Shown here one piece after another: positions 40,839 through 49,601 of a stretch of 64,000 nt of DNA. Location of the stretch: NCBI RefSeq assembly GCF_006494425.1, contig NZ_VHIV01000002.1, positions 992,001-1,056,000 on the forward strand. The letters are read 5' to 3'. A program made the position numbers and the translations under genes. The notes under the pieces were generated by a model. That model did no database searches and was not told the DNA's origin. It saw only the letters and a program-made list of their open reading frames with translations. The DNA comes from Bacillus dicomae (GTDB lineage Bacteria; Bacillota; Bacilli; Bacillales; Bacillaceae_G). The stretch's first letter is position 1, and each line of letters starts with the position of its first letter.

Positions 40839-41906
40839 ATGAAGAAAAAAACAGGTCTTTTATTATCATTAACATTAGCAGCAAGCGCAGTTTTAGGTGC
40901 ATGTGGTAACTCGGATAAAGCGAGTAGCGATAAAAAAGAGTTTAAAGTTGGTATGGTTACAGATGTTGGGGGCGTTGATGACAAATCATTTAACCAATCA
41001 GCTTGGGAAGGTTTAACGAAATTCGGTAAAGACAATGACTTAAAGAAAAATGAAGGATATCGTTATCTTCAATCAAGTAAAGATTCTGATTATATCCCGA
41101 ACTTAACGAAGTTCGCGAAAGATCACTATAACACAACATTTGGTATTGGATACTTAATGGAAAAATCAATTACAAAGGTAGCTGAACAATATCCAAAAGA
41201 GCAATTTGCAATTGTAGATACTGTTGTAGAAAAGCCGAACGTAACGAGTATTACATTTAAAGACCATGAAGGTTCATTCTTAGTTGGTGCTGTAGCAGCA
41301 ATGACAACAAAATCAAATAAAGTTGGTTTTGTTGGTGGTGTAAAGAGCCCATTAATTACAAAATTTGAATCAGGTTTTAAAGCGGGAGCGAAAGCAGTAA
41401 ATCCAAATATCGAAATCGTATCACAATATGCTGATGCATTTGATAAGCCAGAAAAAGGATCTGTATTAGCTTCAGCGATGTACGGTCAAGGTGTTGACGT
41501 AATTTACCATGCTTCAGGTGCAACTGGTAACGGTGTATTTACAGAAGCGAAAAACCGTAAGAAAAAAGGTGAAAATGTTTGGGTAATCGGTGTTGACCGT
41601 GACCAAAATCAAGAAGGTATGCCTGAAAACGTAACTTTAACTTCTATGGTAAAACGTGTTGATATTGCAGTAGCAAAAGTAGCACAAGAAGCGAAAGATG
41701 GTAAGTTAAAAGGCGGTAAAGTAGAAGAGTTTGGTTTAAAAGATGATGGTGTTGGTATCGCGAAAACAACTGATAACGTGAAAAAAGTAAACCCAGAAAT
41801 TTTAACAAAAGTAGAAGAGTTTGAGAAGAAAATCACTGCTGGTGAAATTAAAGTACCTGCAACTGACGAAGAATATAAAGCATATGAAGCTTCTCTAAAG
41901 AAATAA
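40839..41906 (+). CDS. nupN: BMP-family nucleoside-binding lipoprotein
   Basis: Solute-binding lipoprotein of an ABC importer, 355 residues. The lipoprotein signal peptide has its lipobox VLGAC with Cys22. The mature part is the Bmp/PnrA/Med fold: VGMVTDVGGVDDKSFNQSAWEGL, FGIGYLMEKSITKVAEQYP, VGFVGGVKSPLITKFESGFKAG and VIYHASGATGNGVF. PnrA-type proteins bind purine nucleosides. The upstream guanine riboswitch and downstream NupOPQ homologues make guanosine/inosine uptake the likely role. SD AGGAGGGG precedes ATG 40839. Confidence 0.9.
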   Translation: MKKKTGLLLSLTLAASAVLGACGNSDKASSDKKEFKVGMVTDVGGVDDKSFNQSAWEGLTKFGKDNDLKKNEGYRYLQSSKDSDYIPNLTKFAKDHYNTTFGIGYLMEKSITKVAEQYPKEQFAIVDTVVEKPNVTSITFKDHEGSFLVGAVAAMTTKSNKVGFVGGVKSPLITKFESGFKAGAKAVNPNIEIVSQYADAFDKPEKGSVLASAMYGQGVDVIYHASGATGNGVFTEAKNRKKKGENVWVIGVDRDQNQEGMPENVTLTSMVKRVDIAVAKVAQEAKDGKLKGGKVEEFGLKDDGVGIAKTTDNVKKVNPEILTKVEEFEKKITAGEIKVPATDEEYKAYEASLKK

Positions 41907-41919
41907 TAATAGAGAAATA

Positions 41920-41950
41920 GCAAAGGTTAGTTCGTAGAACTAACCTTTGC
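41920..41950 (+). repeat. 14-bp perfect hairpin between nupN and nupO
   Basis: GCAAAGGTTAGTTC and GAACTAACCTTTGC enclose a 3-nt loop. Only GCATATAT follows, with no T-run, so it fits an mRNA-stabilising or partial-read-through hairpin that raises binding protein over transporter. Confidence 0.75.
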
Positions 41951-42014
41951 ATATATAAAAATACCTTTAATAGAGTGTAATTGGGGAGTGTTCCCTGCTA
42001 AAAGGAGGAACAAA

Positions 42015-43547
42015 ATGGAATACGTAATTGAGATGAACAATATTACAAAAGTATTCCCAGGCATTGTAGCGAATGACGATATTACGCTGCAAGTAAAACA
42101 GGGAGAAATACATGCTTTACTCGGAGAAAATGGTGCAGGGAAATCAACGCTGATGAATGTGCTGTTCGGTTTGTACCAACCAGAACAGGGTGAAATTAAA
42201 ATTAAAGGAAAGCCTGTTAAAATTACAAATCCGAATATAGCGAACGATCTTGGTATTGGGATGGTCCACCAGCATTTTATGCTTGTTCATAATTTTACAG
42301 TTACAGAGAATATTATTCTAGGAAATGAGCCGAAGAAAAACGGAAAAATTGCTGTTGAAGAGGCTGCAAAAGAAATTAAGCAATTATCTGAACAGTACGG
42401 TTTAGCTGTTGATCCACATGCGAAAATTGAAGATATTTCTGTTGGAATGCAGCAAAGGGTGGAAATATTGAAGACGCTTTATCGTGGTGCGGAGATTTTA
42501 ATATTTGATGAACCAACCGCGGTGCTAACTCCTCAAGAAATTCATGAGCTGATTCAAATTATGAAAAAGCTTGTGCAAGAGGGGAAATCTATCATTCTTA
42601 TTACACATAAGTTAAAAGAAATTATGGAAGTTTGCGATCGTTGTACAATTATTCGTAAAGGTAAGGGGATTGGTACTGTTGATGTAGCGGAAACGGATGA
42701 GCATAAACTTGCAGAGTTAATGGTCGGACGTCAAGTGAATTTTAAAACAGAAAAAATAGAAGCTAAACCAATGGAAGAAGTACTATCTATTGCAAACCTA
42801 ATTGTTCATGATACGCGCAAGTTACCTGCTGTAAAAGGCCTTGACTTAACTGTTCGTGCAGGAGAAATCGTTGGGATTGCAGGGATTGATGGAAATGGTC
42901 AAAGTGAATTAATAGAGGCGATTACTGGTTTACGAAAAGTTGAGTCAGGTTCTATTGCAATTAAAGGAAAAGAAATAACAAATTGGCCTGTTCGAAGAAT
43001 AACAGAAGAGGGGATTGGTCATATTCCTGAAGACCGTCATAAACACGGACTTGTGCTTGATTTTTCTGTTCGGGACAATATTGTTTTACAAACATACTAT
43101 AAAAATCCATTTTCAAAGAAAGGGATTTTAAATTTTAGTAAAATCACAGAAAAAGCAAAAGCGCTTATTGAACAGTTTGATGTGCGTACGCCGAGTGAAC
43201 AAACGCTAGCTCGCGCTCTATCAGGTGGTAATCAACAAAAGGCAATTATTGCACGTGAAGTAGATCGTAATCCAGACTTACTAATTGCGGCGCAGCCAAC
43301 ACGTGGTTTAGATGTAGGTGCTATTGAATTTATTCATAAAAAATTGATTGAGCAGAGAGATAATGGTAAGGCAGTATTGCTTTTATCTTTAGAATTGGAT
43401 GAAATTTTAAATGTAAGTGATCGAGTTGCTGTTATATATGAAGGGAAAATTGTAGCAATCGTGAATGCGAAAGAAACGAATGAACAGCAGCTTGGGTTAT
43501 TAATGGCCGGCGGCACAGGGAAAGAGAAGGTGAACACAAATGGCTAA
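42015..43547 (+). CDS. nupO: Nucleoside ABC importer ATPase (two ATP-binding domains)
   Basis: ATPase of 510 residues with two fused nucleotide-binding domains. The first has Walker A GENGAGKST, ABC signature SVGMQQRVEIL and Walker B ILIFDEPTAVL. The second has a degenerate Walker A (GIDGNGQSEL), signature SGGNQQKAIIAREV and LLIAAQPTRGLD, where Glu/Asp of Walker B is altered, as usual for sugar/nucleoside importers. ATG 42015 follows AAAGGAGGAA; GTG 41988 lacks an SD. It overlaps nupP by 8 bp. Confidence 0.95.
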   Translation: MEYVIEMNNITKVFPGIVANDDITLQVKQGEIHALLGENGAGKSTLMNVLFGLYQPEQGEIKIKGKPVKITNPNIANDLGIGMVHQHFMLVHNFTVTENIILGNEPKKNGKIAVEEAAKEIKQLSEQYGLAVDPHAKIEDISVGMQQRVEILKTLYRGAEILIFDEPTAVLTPQEIHELIQIMKKLVQEGKSIILITHKLKEIMEVCDRCTIIRKGKGIGTVDVAETDEHKLAELMVGRQVNFKTEKIEAKPMEEVLSIANLIVHDTRKLPAVKGLDLTVRAGEIVGIAGIDGNGQSELIEAITGLRKVESGSIAIKGKEITNWPVRRITEEGIGHIPEDRHKHGLVLDFSVRDNIVLQTYYKNPFSKKGILNFSKITEKAKALIEQFDVRTPSEQTLARALSGGNQQKAIIAREVDRNPDLLIAAQPTRGLDVGAIEFIHKKLIEQRDNGKAVLLLSLELDEILNVSDRVAVIYEGKIVAIVNAKETNEQQLGLLMAGGTGKEKVNTNG

Positions 43548-44598
43548 AAAGTTTTTAACAGAGCGAACAATCAATATTTTAGTACCTGTGTTATCCGTAG
43601 TTTTCGGTTTACTTGTTGGTGCCATTGTAATGTTATTTAGTGGATATGATCCGATTGTTGGATATGCCGCGCTTTGGGAAGGGATGGTTGGAAATCCGCA
43701 AGCAATTGGTGAAACATTGCGTACGATGATTCCCCTTGTATTAGCAGGACTTTCTGTAGCATTTGCATTCCGTACAGGTCTTTTTAATATCGGAGTAGAA
43801 GGGCAATTATTAGTCGGTTGGCTTGCTGCTGTTTGGTTTGGATATGCAGTGTCGTTACCAGCAATTTTGCATATTCCGTTATCTATTTTAGTAGCGGCAA
43901 TTGTTGGCGGTTTATGGGGGTTTATACCTGGATATTTAAAAGGAAAGCTTAAAGTAAATGAAGTAATTGTTACAATTATGATGAACTACATTGCACTTTA
44001 TGTTACGTATGATCTTATTAAACGCTTTATTCATGAAGGTAATGAGAAATCTTATGATGTACAAGCAAGTGCTTCATTAGCTTCTGATTGGTTATCTTCA
44101 TTGACAGATGGATCTCGTTTACACTGGGGAATTGTTGTAGCTATTATCATTGCAATTGTAATGTGGTTCTTATTAGATAGAACAACGTTAGGATATGAGT
44201 TGAAATCGGTTGGTTTTAACCAAAATGCCTCTCAATACGCAGGGATGAAAGTATCGCGTAATGTTGTACTATCTATGACAATTGCTGGTGCTTTTGCAGG
44301 AATTGGTGGAGCTATGGAAGGATTAGGGACATTTCAAAGTATGACGGCAATGTCTTCGTTTACTGGTATTGGATTTGACGGGATTGCGGTAGCGCTTTTA
44401 GGAGGGAATAATCCATTTGGTATATTATTATCAGCTTTACTGTTTGGTGGTTTGAAAAGTGCAGCACCACAAATGAATTTTGAAGCAGATGTACCTTCTG
44501 AGTTAATTAACGTTATTATTGCATGTATTATTTTCTTTGTAGCGTGCAGTTATGTTTTACGCTGGGCACTTACACGCATGAGCAAGGAGGGGAAATAA
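43540..44598 (+). CDS. nupP: Nucleoside ABC importer permease
   Basis: Integral membrane permease, 352 residues, of the branched-chain amino acid/ribose/BMP-transporter permease type. There are about eight to ten hydrophobic segments. FRTGLFNIGVEGQLLVGWLAA and the cytoplasmic coupling motif VGFNQNASQYAGMKVSRNVVLSM are followed by AGAFAGIGGAMEGLG. It starts inside nupO, and nupQ starts directly after its stop, so the permease pair is tightly coupled. Confidence 0.94.
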   Translation: MAKKFLTERTINILVPVLSVVFGLLVGAIVMLFSGYDPIVGYAALWEGMVGNPQAIGETLRTMIPLVLAGLSVAFAFRTGLFNIGVEGQLLVGWLAAVWFGYAVSLPAILHIPLSILVAAIVGGLWGFIPGYLKGKLKVNEVIVTIMMNYIALYVTYDLIKRFIHEGNEKSYDVQASASLASDWLSSLTDGSRLHWGIVVAIIIAIVMWFLLDRTTLGYELKSVGFNQNASQYAGMKVSRNVVLSMTIAGAFAGIGGAMEGLGTFQSMTAMSSFTGIGFDGIAVALLGGNNPFGILLSALLFGGLKSAAPQMNFEADVPSELINVIIACIIFFVACSYVLRWALTRMSKEGK

Positions 44599-45558
44599 AT
44601 GAGCTTTTTAGATATTTTAGCCATTCTTGTGACGGGTACGTTATATACGGCAGCGCCACTTATTTTTACGGCGTTAGGTGGAGTGTTCAGTGAGCGTTCT
44701 GGAGTTGTAAATATAGCGTTAGAAGGTTTAATGTTATTTGGTGCGTTTATTGGTATTGTTACAACGTTATTAATGGGTGATACGTGGGGATCGATGACTC
44801 CTTGGATTGCACTATTATTTGCAGCAATTGGTAGTGGGTTATTTGCACTTCTTCATGCGGTAGCATCTATTACATTCCGTGCGGATCAAGTAGTGAGCGG
44901 GGTAGCAATTAACTTCTTAGCTCTTGGTTTAACAGTATTTGCGATTAAGAAAATCTTTGGCAAAGGACAAACTGATTTCATTCAATACCGTATTGAAAAA
45001 ATCGATGTTCCGGGTCTTTCGGATATTCCGGTAATCGGAAAAATCTTTTTCTCAAATGTACCGTTAACATCATATATTGCTATAATTTTAGCGTTTGTCG
45101 TTTGGTATGTCATTTATAAAACGCCGTTCGGTCTTCGTCTTCGTGCGGTCGGTGAACATCCAATGGCAGCGGATACGATGGGAATTAATGTATATAAAAT
45201 GCGTTATATTGCAGTTGCAATATCTGGAATGTTTGCAGGAGTAGGTGGAGCGGTCTTCGCTATGTCGATTTCTGGTAACTTCTCAGGTGCTACAATTACT
45301 GGACAAGGTTTCTTAGCATTAGCAGCTATGATTTTCGGTAAGTGGAATCCACTCGGTGCTCTTGGAGCGGCTCTGTTCTTCGGATTTGCTCAATCACTAG
45401 GAATAACAGGTGGTACAATTCCGGTACTAAAAGAAATTCCAAGTGTATTCTTAACGATATTACCGTATGTATTCACAATATTAGCACTTGTTGGTTTTGT
45501 AGGTCGTTCTGAAGCTCCGAAAGCATTAGGAACTCCGTATGAAAAAGGAAAACGATAA
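44599..45558 (+). CDS. nupQ: Nucleoside ABC importer permease
   Basis: Second permease, 319 residues, with about eight hydrophobic segments. The conserved ERSGVVNIALEGLMLFGAFIG and VGEHPMAADTMGINVYKMRY coupling region precede SGMFAGVGGAVFAMS. ATG 44599 immediately follows the nupP stop, with AGGAGGGG upstream. It is the last gene of the importer and ends at a terminator. Confidence 0.94.
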   Translation: MSFLDILAILVTGTLYTAAPLIFTALGGVFSERSGVVNIALEGLMLFGAFIGIVTTLLMGDTWGSMTPWIALLFAAIGSGLFALLHAVASITFRADQVVSGVAINFLALGLTVFAIKKIFGKGQTDFIQYRIEKIDVPGLSDIPVIGKIFFSNVPLTSYIAIILAFVVWYVIYKTPFGLRLRAVGEHPMAADTMGINVYKMRYIAVAISGMFAGVGGAVFAMSISGNFSGATITGQGFLALAAMIFGKWNPLGALGAALFFGFAQSLGITGGTIPVLKEIPSVFLTILPYVFTILALVGFVGRSEAPKALGTPYEKGKR

Positions 45559-45563
45559 GTATA

Positions 45564-45596
45564 AAAAAAGCTCGCACATTAGTGCGGGCTTTTTTA
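45564..45596 (+). terminator. Intrinsic terminator after nupQ
   Basis: AAAGCTCGCAC pairs with GTGCGGGCTTT (one G-U pair) and is followed by T-residues. Confidence 0.9.
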
Positions 45597-45629
45597 CATA
45601 GAATATATTTAATACGGAATTTTACTATG

Positions 45630-45714
45630 TTCCTTACATATTACAGTTTTTAGAAAGAGCCTAATGTAAGTATAGTAAGGAAGAAAATTTGATTTTTCAT
45701 TTCTAAAAACTGTA
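45630..45714 (+). repeat. Interleaved inverted repeats before ymfF
   Basis: TACAGTTTTTAGAAA (45642-45656) is exactly complementary to TTTCTAAAAACTGTA (45700-45714), a 15-bp pair with a 43-nt spacer. TTCCTTAC (45630-45637) is complementary to GTAAGGAA (45675-45682). The order a-b-a'-b' means both helices form only as a pseudoknot-like fold or alternately. Confidence 0.7.
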
Positions 45715-45718
45715 TATT
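45689..45718 (+). promoter_or_regulatory. Probable promoter of ymfF
   Basis: TTGATT (45689-45694), an 18-bp spacer, and TATATT (45713-45718). The spacer coincides with the right arm of the 15-bp inverted repeat, so that repeat could be an operator. Confidence 0.5.
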
Positions 45719-45757
45719 GAAGAGGAATATTCCTATATACGTAAAGGAGGGCTATAA

Positions 45758-47032
45758 ATGAAACTGATGGAACAACAGTTACATGAGTTAGGTGGTTTGC
45801 GAGTACATATTATTCCAACTGATAAATATAAAACAAATACTTTTGTATTTCGTTTTAAAGCACCTTTAAATGAGGAGACGGTGACAGAGCGTGCCCTATT
45901 GCCATACGTATTGCAAAGTGCGACAGAAAAGCTTCCTTCTGTAATTCGTCTTCGTCAATATTTAGAAGAATTATACGGATCTTCTTTGGCGGTAGATGTA
46001 AGTAAAAAAGGAGAAGACCATATCATCTCTATTTATGTGGACATTGCAAATGAAGTATATTTACATGATGCGCCGCCGTTATTTGAAAAAGCACTTTCTA
46101 TGTTGTCGGATATCGTTTTACATCCAGCAACAGAGGGGGACGGTTTTTTACCTTCTATCGTAGAGAGTGAAAAGAGAGCGCTCTTGCAACGAATTGAAGC
46201 TACGTATGATGATAAAATGCGCTATGCAAACGAGCGTTTAATTGAAGAAATGTGCAAAGTAGAACCGTATCGATTAAGTGCAAATGGAAAAAAAGAGAGT
46301 GTTGCATCTATTACAAATGAAAGTTTGTATCAATATTATCAAAAAGTGTTAGCGGAAGACGAAATGGATCTATATATTATTGGTGATATTTCGGAAAACG
46401 CAGTTGATCTTGTAAGTAAGTATTTTTCTATTTCAGCGCGTCCTGAGAAAGAGAGAAATGTACTTCTTCATAAGAGAAATAATGAAGAAAAAGAAGTTGT
46501 TGAAAAACAAGAATTAAAACAAAGTAAATTACACATCGGTTATCGTACGTTTATTACGTATAAAGACGAAGATTATTTTGCACTGCAATTGTTCAATGGA
46601 TTGTTTGGAGGATTTTCTCATTCGAAGCTATTCGTTAATGTTCGTGAAAAAAATAGTTTAGCGTACTATGCAGCATCCCGCTTTGAAAGTCATAAAGGCT
46701 TATTATTTGTCATGTCAGGAATTGAAGCGAAAAATTATGAAAAAGCTGTTGAGATTATTAAAGAGCAAATGCTTGCGATGCAAAATGGTGATTTTTCTGA
46801 AGAAGAGATGCATCAAACGAAAAGTGTCATTCAAAATCAAATATTAGAAGCGATTGATACACCGCGCGGATTTGTGGAAATGTTGTATCACGGTATTATT
46901 TCAGACCGTACACGTCCGGTTGAAGAATGGCTTACAGGTATTGAAAGTGTAACGAAAGAAGAGATTGTGAAAGTTGCTAAAAATATTGAACTAGATACAA
47001 TTTACTTTTTACAAGGAACGGAGGGAGAATAA
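45758..47032 (+). CDS. ymfF: M16-family peptidase-like protein YmfF, without zinc motif
   Basis: Protein of 424 residues of the pitrilysin/processing-peptidase fold. The position expected for HxxEH holds RLRQYLEELYGSS: no His/Glu zinc site, so it is a non-catalytic subunit. The C-terminal repeat keeps FGGFSHSKLFVNVREKNSLAYYAASRFES, the substrate-cleft R/Y region. ymfH, with an intact motif, follows directly, suggesting a heterodimer like mitochondrial MPP. SD AAAGGAGGG lies before ATG 45758. Confidence 0.93.
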   Translation: MKLMEQQLHELGGLRVHIIPTDKYKTNTFVFRFKAPLNEETVTERALLPYVLQSATEKLPSVIRLRQYLEELYGSSLAVDVSKKGEDHIISIYVDIANEVYLHDAPPLFEKALSMLSDIVLHPATEGDGFLPSIVESEKRALLQRIEATYDDKMRYANERLIEEMCKVEPYRLSANGKKESVASITNESLYQYYQKVLAEDEMDLYIIGDISENAVDLVSKYFSISARPEKERNVLLHKRNNEEKEVVEKQELKQSKLHIGYRTFITYKDEDYFALQLFNGLFGGFSHSKLFVNVREKNSLAYYAASRFESHKGLLFVMSGIEAKNYEKAVEIIKEQMLAMQNGDFSEEEMHQTKSVIQNQILEAIDTPRGFVEMLYHGIISDRTRPVEEWLTGIESVTKEEIVKVAKNIELDTIYFLQGTEGE

Positions 47033-48319
47033 ATGGAGAAAATTGTTTATGAGCAATTAAAAGAGACACTCTATTATGAAAAACTTCCTAATGGATTAGA
47101 TGTATATATTTTACCGAAGCAAGGATTCAATAAAACATTTGCAACGTTTACGACAAAATATGGTTCTGTGGATAATACATTTGTACCACTAGGTAAAGAA
47201 GAAATGACTCGCGTACCTGATGGGATTGCTCATTTTCTTGAGCATAAATTATTTGAAAAAGAAGATCACGATGCTTTCCAATTGTTTAGTAAACAAGGAG
47301 CATCGGCAAATGCTTTCACATCTTTCACAAGAACAGCGTATCTTTTTTCATGTACATCCAATGTAGAGCAAAATTTAAATACATTGTTAAATTTCGTACA
47401 AGAGCCTTATTTCTCTGAAAAAACGGTTGAAAAAGAGAAGGGGATTATCGGGCAAGAAATTCAAATGTATCAAGATAATCCAGATTGGCGCTTATACTTT
47501 GGATTAATTGATAGCTTGTTTGTAAAGCACCCAATTAAAATCGATATTGCAGGGACGATCGAGTCTATTAGTAAAATTACGAAAGACTTACTATATGAAT
47601 GTTATGAAACGTTTTATCATCCGAGCAATATGTTACTATTCGTTGTGGGTGCAATTGATCCAGAGAAAACAATGGATTTAGTACGTGAAAATCAAGCGAA
47701 AAAAGATTATAAAAACCAGCCAGAAATTGTACGTTCATTTGAAGAAGAACCAGATGAGGTAAATGAAAAGAAGAAAATTATTTCAATGCCTGTACAAACA
47801 CCGAAATGTTTAGTTGGTATTAAAGCGACAAATTTAAAAGAAAAAGGGAAAGCCCTTTTAAAACAAGAAATTGCGCTTACGTTACTTTTAGATTATTTAT
47901 TTGGAAAAAGCTCTGTTCATTACGAATCTTTATATAATGAAGGGCTTATTGATGATTCATTCTCGTATGATTATACGGAAGAGAATAACTTTGGTTTTGC
48001 AATGGTTGGCGGCGATACGAAGCAACCTGATGAGCTGGAAGAGCGTTTAAAAGGTATTTTATTAAATACAAACTATGATCAATTAGATGAGGCGACATTA
48101 GAACGAGTAAAGAAAAAGAAAATAGGTGGTTTTTTACGCTCCTTGAATTCACCGGAATATATTGCAAATCAATTCACACGATATGCGTTTAATGAGTCGA
48201 GTTTGTTTGATGCATTGACTGTATTAGAAAGTCTAACTGTTCAAGATTTACAAGAAGTAGCTAAATTATTATTATCAGAAGAGAAAATGAGTGTTTGTCA
48301 AGTTTTACCGAAAAAATAA
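47033..48319 (+). CDS. ymfH: M16-family zinc peptidase YmfH
   Basis: Zinc peptidase of 428 residues. Active-site motif HFLEHKLFEK (HxxEH) is followed about 75 residues on by the third ligand in GIIGQEIQMYQDNP. The C-terminal M16 repeat is present. ATG 47033 immediately follows the ymfF stop. It is likely the catalytic partner of YmfF. Natural substrates are unknown; related pairs process peptides. Confidence 0.94.
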   Translation: MEKIVYEQLKETLYYEKLPNGLDVYILPKQGFNKTFATFTTKYGSVDNTFVPLGKEEMTRVPDGIAHFLEHKLFEKEDHDAFQLFSKQGASANAFTSFTRTAYLFSCTSNVEQNLNTLLNFVQEPYFSEKTVEKEKGIIGQEIQMYQDNPDWRLYFGLIDSLFVKHPIKIDIAGTIESISKITKDLLYECYETFYHPSNMLLFVVGAIDPEKTMDLVRENQAKKDYKNQPEIVRSFEEEPDEVNEKKKIISMPVQTPKCLVGIKATNLKEKGKALLKQEIALTLLLDYLFGKSSVHYESLYNEGLIDDSFSYDYTEENNFGFAMVGGDTKQPDELEERLKGILLNTNYDQLDEATLERVKKKKIGGFLRSLNSPEYIANQFTRYAFNESSLFDALTVLESLTVQDLQEVAKLLLSEEKMSVCQVLPKK

Positions 48320-48329
48320 AAGGTTTCAT

Positions 48330-48378
48330 AATAATGCCCTCATCTTATGATTGATAAATGGTAAGATGAGGGTATTAT
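48330..48378 (+). terminator. Hairpin after ymfH
   Basis: ATAATGCCCTCATCTTA pairs with TAAGATGAGGGTATTAT (one G-U pair) around a 14-nt loop. The tail is TTATTTATTTG, so it is a moderate terminator. Confidence 0.75.
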
Positions 48379-48422
48379 TTATTTGTAGGAAAAAGATTTT
48401 GTTGAGATAAGAGAGGAAATTT

Positions 48423-49136
48423 ATGAAAAAGTATGCATTAGTAACTGGAGGAAGCGGAGGAATTGGCTCTGCTATTTCAAAACAATTAATTCAAGATGGA
48501 TATACAGTGTATGTCCATTATAATAGCAGTGAAGAGAAAGTGAGTGAGTTGCAGAGAGAATGGGGGGCAGTGATTCCTGTTCAAGCGAATTTAGCTTCTA
48601 GCGATGGGGCAGAGCGATTGTGGGAACAAATTGAGCAACCTCTTGATGTTATCGTATATGCAGCCGGGAAGAGTATCTTTGGACTCGTAACAGATGTAAC
48701 GAACGATGAATTGAATTATATGGTAGAACTTCAAGTGAAGAGCATTTATAAATTATTATCAATGGCACTACCATCTATGATTCAGCGGAGAAGCGGTAAT
48801 GTTGTACTTGTTTCGTCTATATGGGGACAAATTGGTGCGTCATGTGAAGTGCTTTACTCGATGGTAAAAGGCGCACAAAATTCATATGTGAAAGCTTTAG
48901 CAAAAGAAGTTTCATTAAGTGGATTAAGAGTGAACGCGGTGGCACCAGGTGCAATTGAAACGGAAATGCTAAATGTATTCTCAGAAGATGATAAGAATGA
49001 AATCGCTGAAGAGATTCCGTTAGGTAGATTGGGACTACCAGAAGAAGTAGCGAAAACAGTGTCATTTCTCGTATCACCAGGTGCGTCTTACATAACTGGG
49101 CAAATTATCGGAGTAAATGGCGGTTGGTATTGCTAA
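48423..49136 (+). CDS. ymfI: Short-chain dehydrogenase/reductase YmfI
   Basis: NAD(P)-dependent SDR of 237 residues, FabG-like. Motifs are VTGGSGGIGSAISKQL (nucleotide loop), the YAAG variant of NNAG, VVLVSSIWG with the catalytic Ser, YSMVKGAQ (YxxxK), and the C-terminal SYITGQIIGVNGGWYC. The substrate is unknown. SD AGAGAGGAAA lies before ATG 48423. Its place after ymfFH is as in B. subtilis. Confidence 0.92.
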   Translation: MKKYALVTGGSGGIGSAISKQLIQDGYTVYVHYNSSEEKVSELQREWGAVIPVQANLASSDGAERLWEQIEQPLDVIVYAAGKSIFGLVTDVTNDELNYMVELQVKSIYKLLSMALPSMIQRRSGNVVLVSSIWGQIGASCEVLYSMVKGAQNSYVKALAKEVSLSGLRVNAVAPGAIETEMLNVFSEDDKNEIAEEIPLGRLGLPEEVAKTVSFLVSPGASYITGQIIGVNGGWYC

Positions 49137-49213
49137 AAAAAATTCTTACATAAAAAATGAAAAACTGTGCAAATTAAGCATGATTCTATTACTAAGTAGT
49201 GAGGTGCTTACAC

Positions 49214-49462
49214 ATGTCAGTTTTAGATAATTTTGATCAATGGAAGAGCTTTTTAGGAGAACGTTTAGAGCAGGCATCAGGAAAAGGTCTTGATGGTGGT
49301 GCTGTATCAGATATGGCATTCCGCGTTGGTGATTATTTAGCAAATGAAGTAGAAGCGCGCAACGATCAAGAGAAATTATTGTCTGAGCTTTGGAAAGTTG
49401 CTGATGAACAAGAGCAGCATACAATCGCAAACTTAATGGTGAAGTTTGTACAACATAAGTAA
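49214..49462 (+). CDS. ymfJ: YmfJ, DUF3243 small protein
   Basis: Protein of 82 residues from ATG 49214 (MSVLDNFDQWKSFLGERL), with GAGGTG 8 nt upstream. It is mostly helical and soluble. The conserved segments are GGAVSDMAFRVGDYLANEVEARNDQEKLL and LWKVADEQEQHTIANLMVKFV. The family function is unknown. It is followed by a very strong terminator. Confidence 0.88.
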   Translation: MSVLDNFDQWKSFLGERLEQASGKGLDGGAVSDMAFRVGDYLANEVEARNDQEKLLSELWKVADEQEQHTIANLMVKFVQHK

Positions 49463-49463
49463 A

Positions 49464-49498
49464 AAATAGAGAGGAGATTCTCCTCTCTATTTTTTTTG
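49464..49498 (+). terminator. Intrinsic terminator after ymfJ
   Basis: AAATAGAGAGGAG pairs with CTCCTCTCTATTT and is followed by T-residues. Confidence 0.93.
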
Positions 49499-49601
49499 TA
49501 TAATAATAACGCGGGATAGATTATACATTTAGCTTCCCTATTAAGGTGAAATCATATAATATAGTACGTAGGTGTAAAGTAAGCAAGGGGAGTGATCTTG
49601 G

